From NCBI RefSeq assembly GCF_016865235.1, contig NZ_CP064030.1, positions 2,852,001-2,916,000 on the forward strand: 64,000 nucleotides of DNA, in the 5' to 3' direction. This document shows, piece after piece, positions 62,903 through 64,000 of the stretch. Each line of letters opens with the position of its first letter. The first letter of the stretch is position 1. Source of the DNA: Dyella caseinilytica (GTDB lineage: Bacteria; Pseudomonadota; Gammaproteobacteria; Xanthomonadales; Rhodanobacteraceae). The notes below the pieces were generated by a model. That model saw only the letters and a list, made by a program, of their open reading frames with translations, was not told the DNA's origin and ran no database searches. A program made the translations under genes and the position numbers.

Positions 62903-64000
62903 ATGAAGTCGACGCCAATGCGCACACCGGTGCTGTGCCTGAGTCTGCTGGCGCTTGCCGCCTGTGGTAAGGAGCAAGGCCCGCCCAAGATGCCCACCCC
63001 GACCGTAGGCGTGGTCGAAGCACAGCCCCAGAACGCCCCGCTCAGCAAAGACCTCGTTGGTCGCCTGTCTGCCTATCGCAGCGGCGACGTGCGTGCCCGC
63101 GTATCGGGTCTGCTGCTCAAGCGCGTGTACACCGAAGGTACCGACGTGAAGCAGGGCCAGCTGATGTTCCAGATCGATCCGGCCCCCTACAAGGCAGCGC
63201 TAGCCGCCGCCCAGGCCGCACTGGCATCCGCCCAGGCCACCTATACCAATGCCCACATCGTGGCCAACCGCGATCGCCAGCTGGTACCGAAGGGTTATAT
63301 CTCGCAGGCCCAGATGGATACCGACGAGGCCACCGAGCGCTCGTCCCTGGCCGCGGTCAAACAGGCCGAGGCCAATGTGCAGACGGCCCAGGTCAACCTC
63401 AACTACACCAACATCACCTCGCCCATCTCCGGCCGTGCCGGCGAGCAGCAGGTGACCGAAGGCGCCATCGTCGGCGCCAGCACCGCCGACAGCGGTTCCA
63501 GCTCTACCTTGCTGACCACGGTCGACCAGCTCGACCCGATGTACGTCAACTTCACCCTCAGCGCCGCCGATCTGGACACCCTGCAGCACGCCCAGCACGC
63601 CGGCAACGTGTCGTTGGCAGACCAGAACAAGACCACCGTGGAAATCACGCTGCCCAGCGGCAACAAGTATGAGCAGGTCGGCACGCTGGATTACTCCTCG
63701 GTGATCGTCAACCCGACCACCGGCGCAATCAACATGCGTGCGCTCGTACCCAATCCGCAGCAGCGCCTGCTGCCCGGCATGTACGTCACCCTGACCGCCA
63801 ACATGGGTGAACTCAACAAGGTCTTCCTGATTCCGCAGGCCGGGATTCAGCGCGATCCTGCCGGTGCCTATGCCCTGGTCGTCGGCAAGGATGGCAACGT
63901 CGCCCAGAAGCGTGTAAGCGCTGACAACATGCGCGGCAATGACTGGGTGGTCACCAGCGGCCTGGAGACGGGTGATCAGGTGATCGTTTCGGGCATCCAG
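62903..64000 (+). CDS. RND efflux periplasmic adaptor, AcrA/MexA-like, 3' partial
   Basis: The ATG at 62903 has GGAG 5 nt upstream. The frame is open to the window edge, 366 codons seen of a usual 380-400. The N-terminal lipoprotein signal ends LLALAACG (Cys at about residue 21). The lipoyl half motif is RVSGLLLKRVYTEGTDVKQGQLMFQIDP, then the coiled hairpin (AALAAAQAALASAQAT) and the second lipoyl half TNITSPISGRAGEQQV. It belongs to the AcrA/MexA group, distinct from the MdtA-like adaptor at 44412. An acrB-type pump gene would be expected just past the window. Confidence 0.93.
   Translation, partial: MKSTPMRTPVLCLSLLALAACGKEQGPPKMPTPTVGVVEAQPQNAPLSKDLVGRLSAYRSGDVRARVSGLLLKRVYTEGTDVKQGQLMFQIDPAPYKAALAAAQAALASAQATYTNAHIVANRDRQLVPKGYISQAQMDTDEATERSSLAAVKQAEANVQTAQVNLNYTNITSPISGRAGEQQVTEGAIVGASTADSGSSSTLLTTVDQLDPMYVNFTLSAADLDTLQHAQHAGNVSLADQNKTTVEITLPSGNKYEQVGTLDYSSVIVNPTTGAINMRALVPNPQQRLLPGMYVTLTANMGELNKVFLIPQAGIQRDPAGAYALVVGKDGNVAQKRVSADNMRGNDWVVTSGLETGDQVIVSGIQ

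Overview
The window looks like chromosomal DNA of a high-GC gammaproteobacterium, most likely Xanthomonadales and probably Rhodanobacteraceae (Dyella, Luteibacter or Rhodanobacter type). I base this on protein character: a fused E1 alpha/beta 2-oxoacid dehydrogenase, a 180-kDa NAD-glutamate dehydrogenase, MdtABC-type efflux, and two families of dispersed palindromes typical of that order. The placement comes from reading, not a database search. I see no phage, transposase, integrase or CRISPR array, and one tRNA gene, tRNA-Arg(CCT).

Layout, left half. 1-1150: end of a DHA2-type MFS exporter overlapping a MarR regulator. 1328-3831: a LytS/LytR-type two-component pair and a small NTF2-like lipoprotein. 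4232-7562: a secreted two-domain beta protein, a periplasmic glycerophosphodiesterase, a GlsB-type stress membrane protein and small secreted or hypothetical products. 7981-10056: an MDR oxidoreductase divergent from a LysR regulator, with a palindrome between them. 10169-17594: tRNA-Arg, amaB, an SDR, a methyltransferase, pyrD, murB and poxB. 17743-20890: murJ, a YccA-family protein, a small membrane protein and YbjQ, all on the minus strand. 21053-28243: an M16 zinc protease, an Fsr-like MFS pump, an AraC regulator and ppk1.

Layout, right half. 28358-35743: an FMN reductase, a membrane diguanylate cyclase, the fused 2-oxoacid dehydrogenase E1, a nucleotidyltransferase-like protein, a GNAT and gcdH. 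35881-42831: a five-gene minus-strand operon (porin, AldA-like dehydrogenase, MFS transporter, enolase-superfamily protein, GMC oxidoreductase), divergent from an EamA transporter. 44412-54535: an mdtABC-like RND operon with its own NodT outer-membrane channel and a YdhF-like reductase. 54561-62289: an unknown secreted protein, a 5'-nucleotidase, nadK and gdhB. 62903-64000: start of a second, AcrA-like adaptor.

The most interesting unit is the 35881-42831 operon. It reads as a complete uptake and oxidation route for a hydroxylated carbon source whose identity I cannot name. Its enolase-superfamily member appears to lack the first metal-ligand aspartate. Other items worth checking are a nested 74-nt stem-loop at 3928-4001, a 127-nt element with two mutually exclusive folds at 44096-44222, a 44-codon ORF with a near-perfect ribosome binding site at 6595-6729, and a roughly 70-residue Ser/Thr/Asn-rich insertion in the second RND pump.
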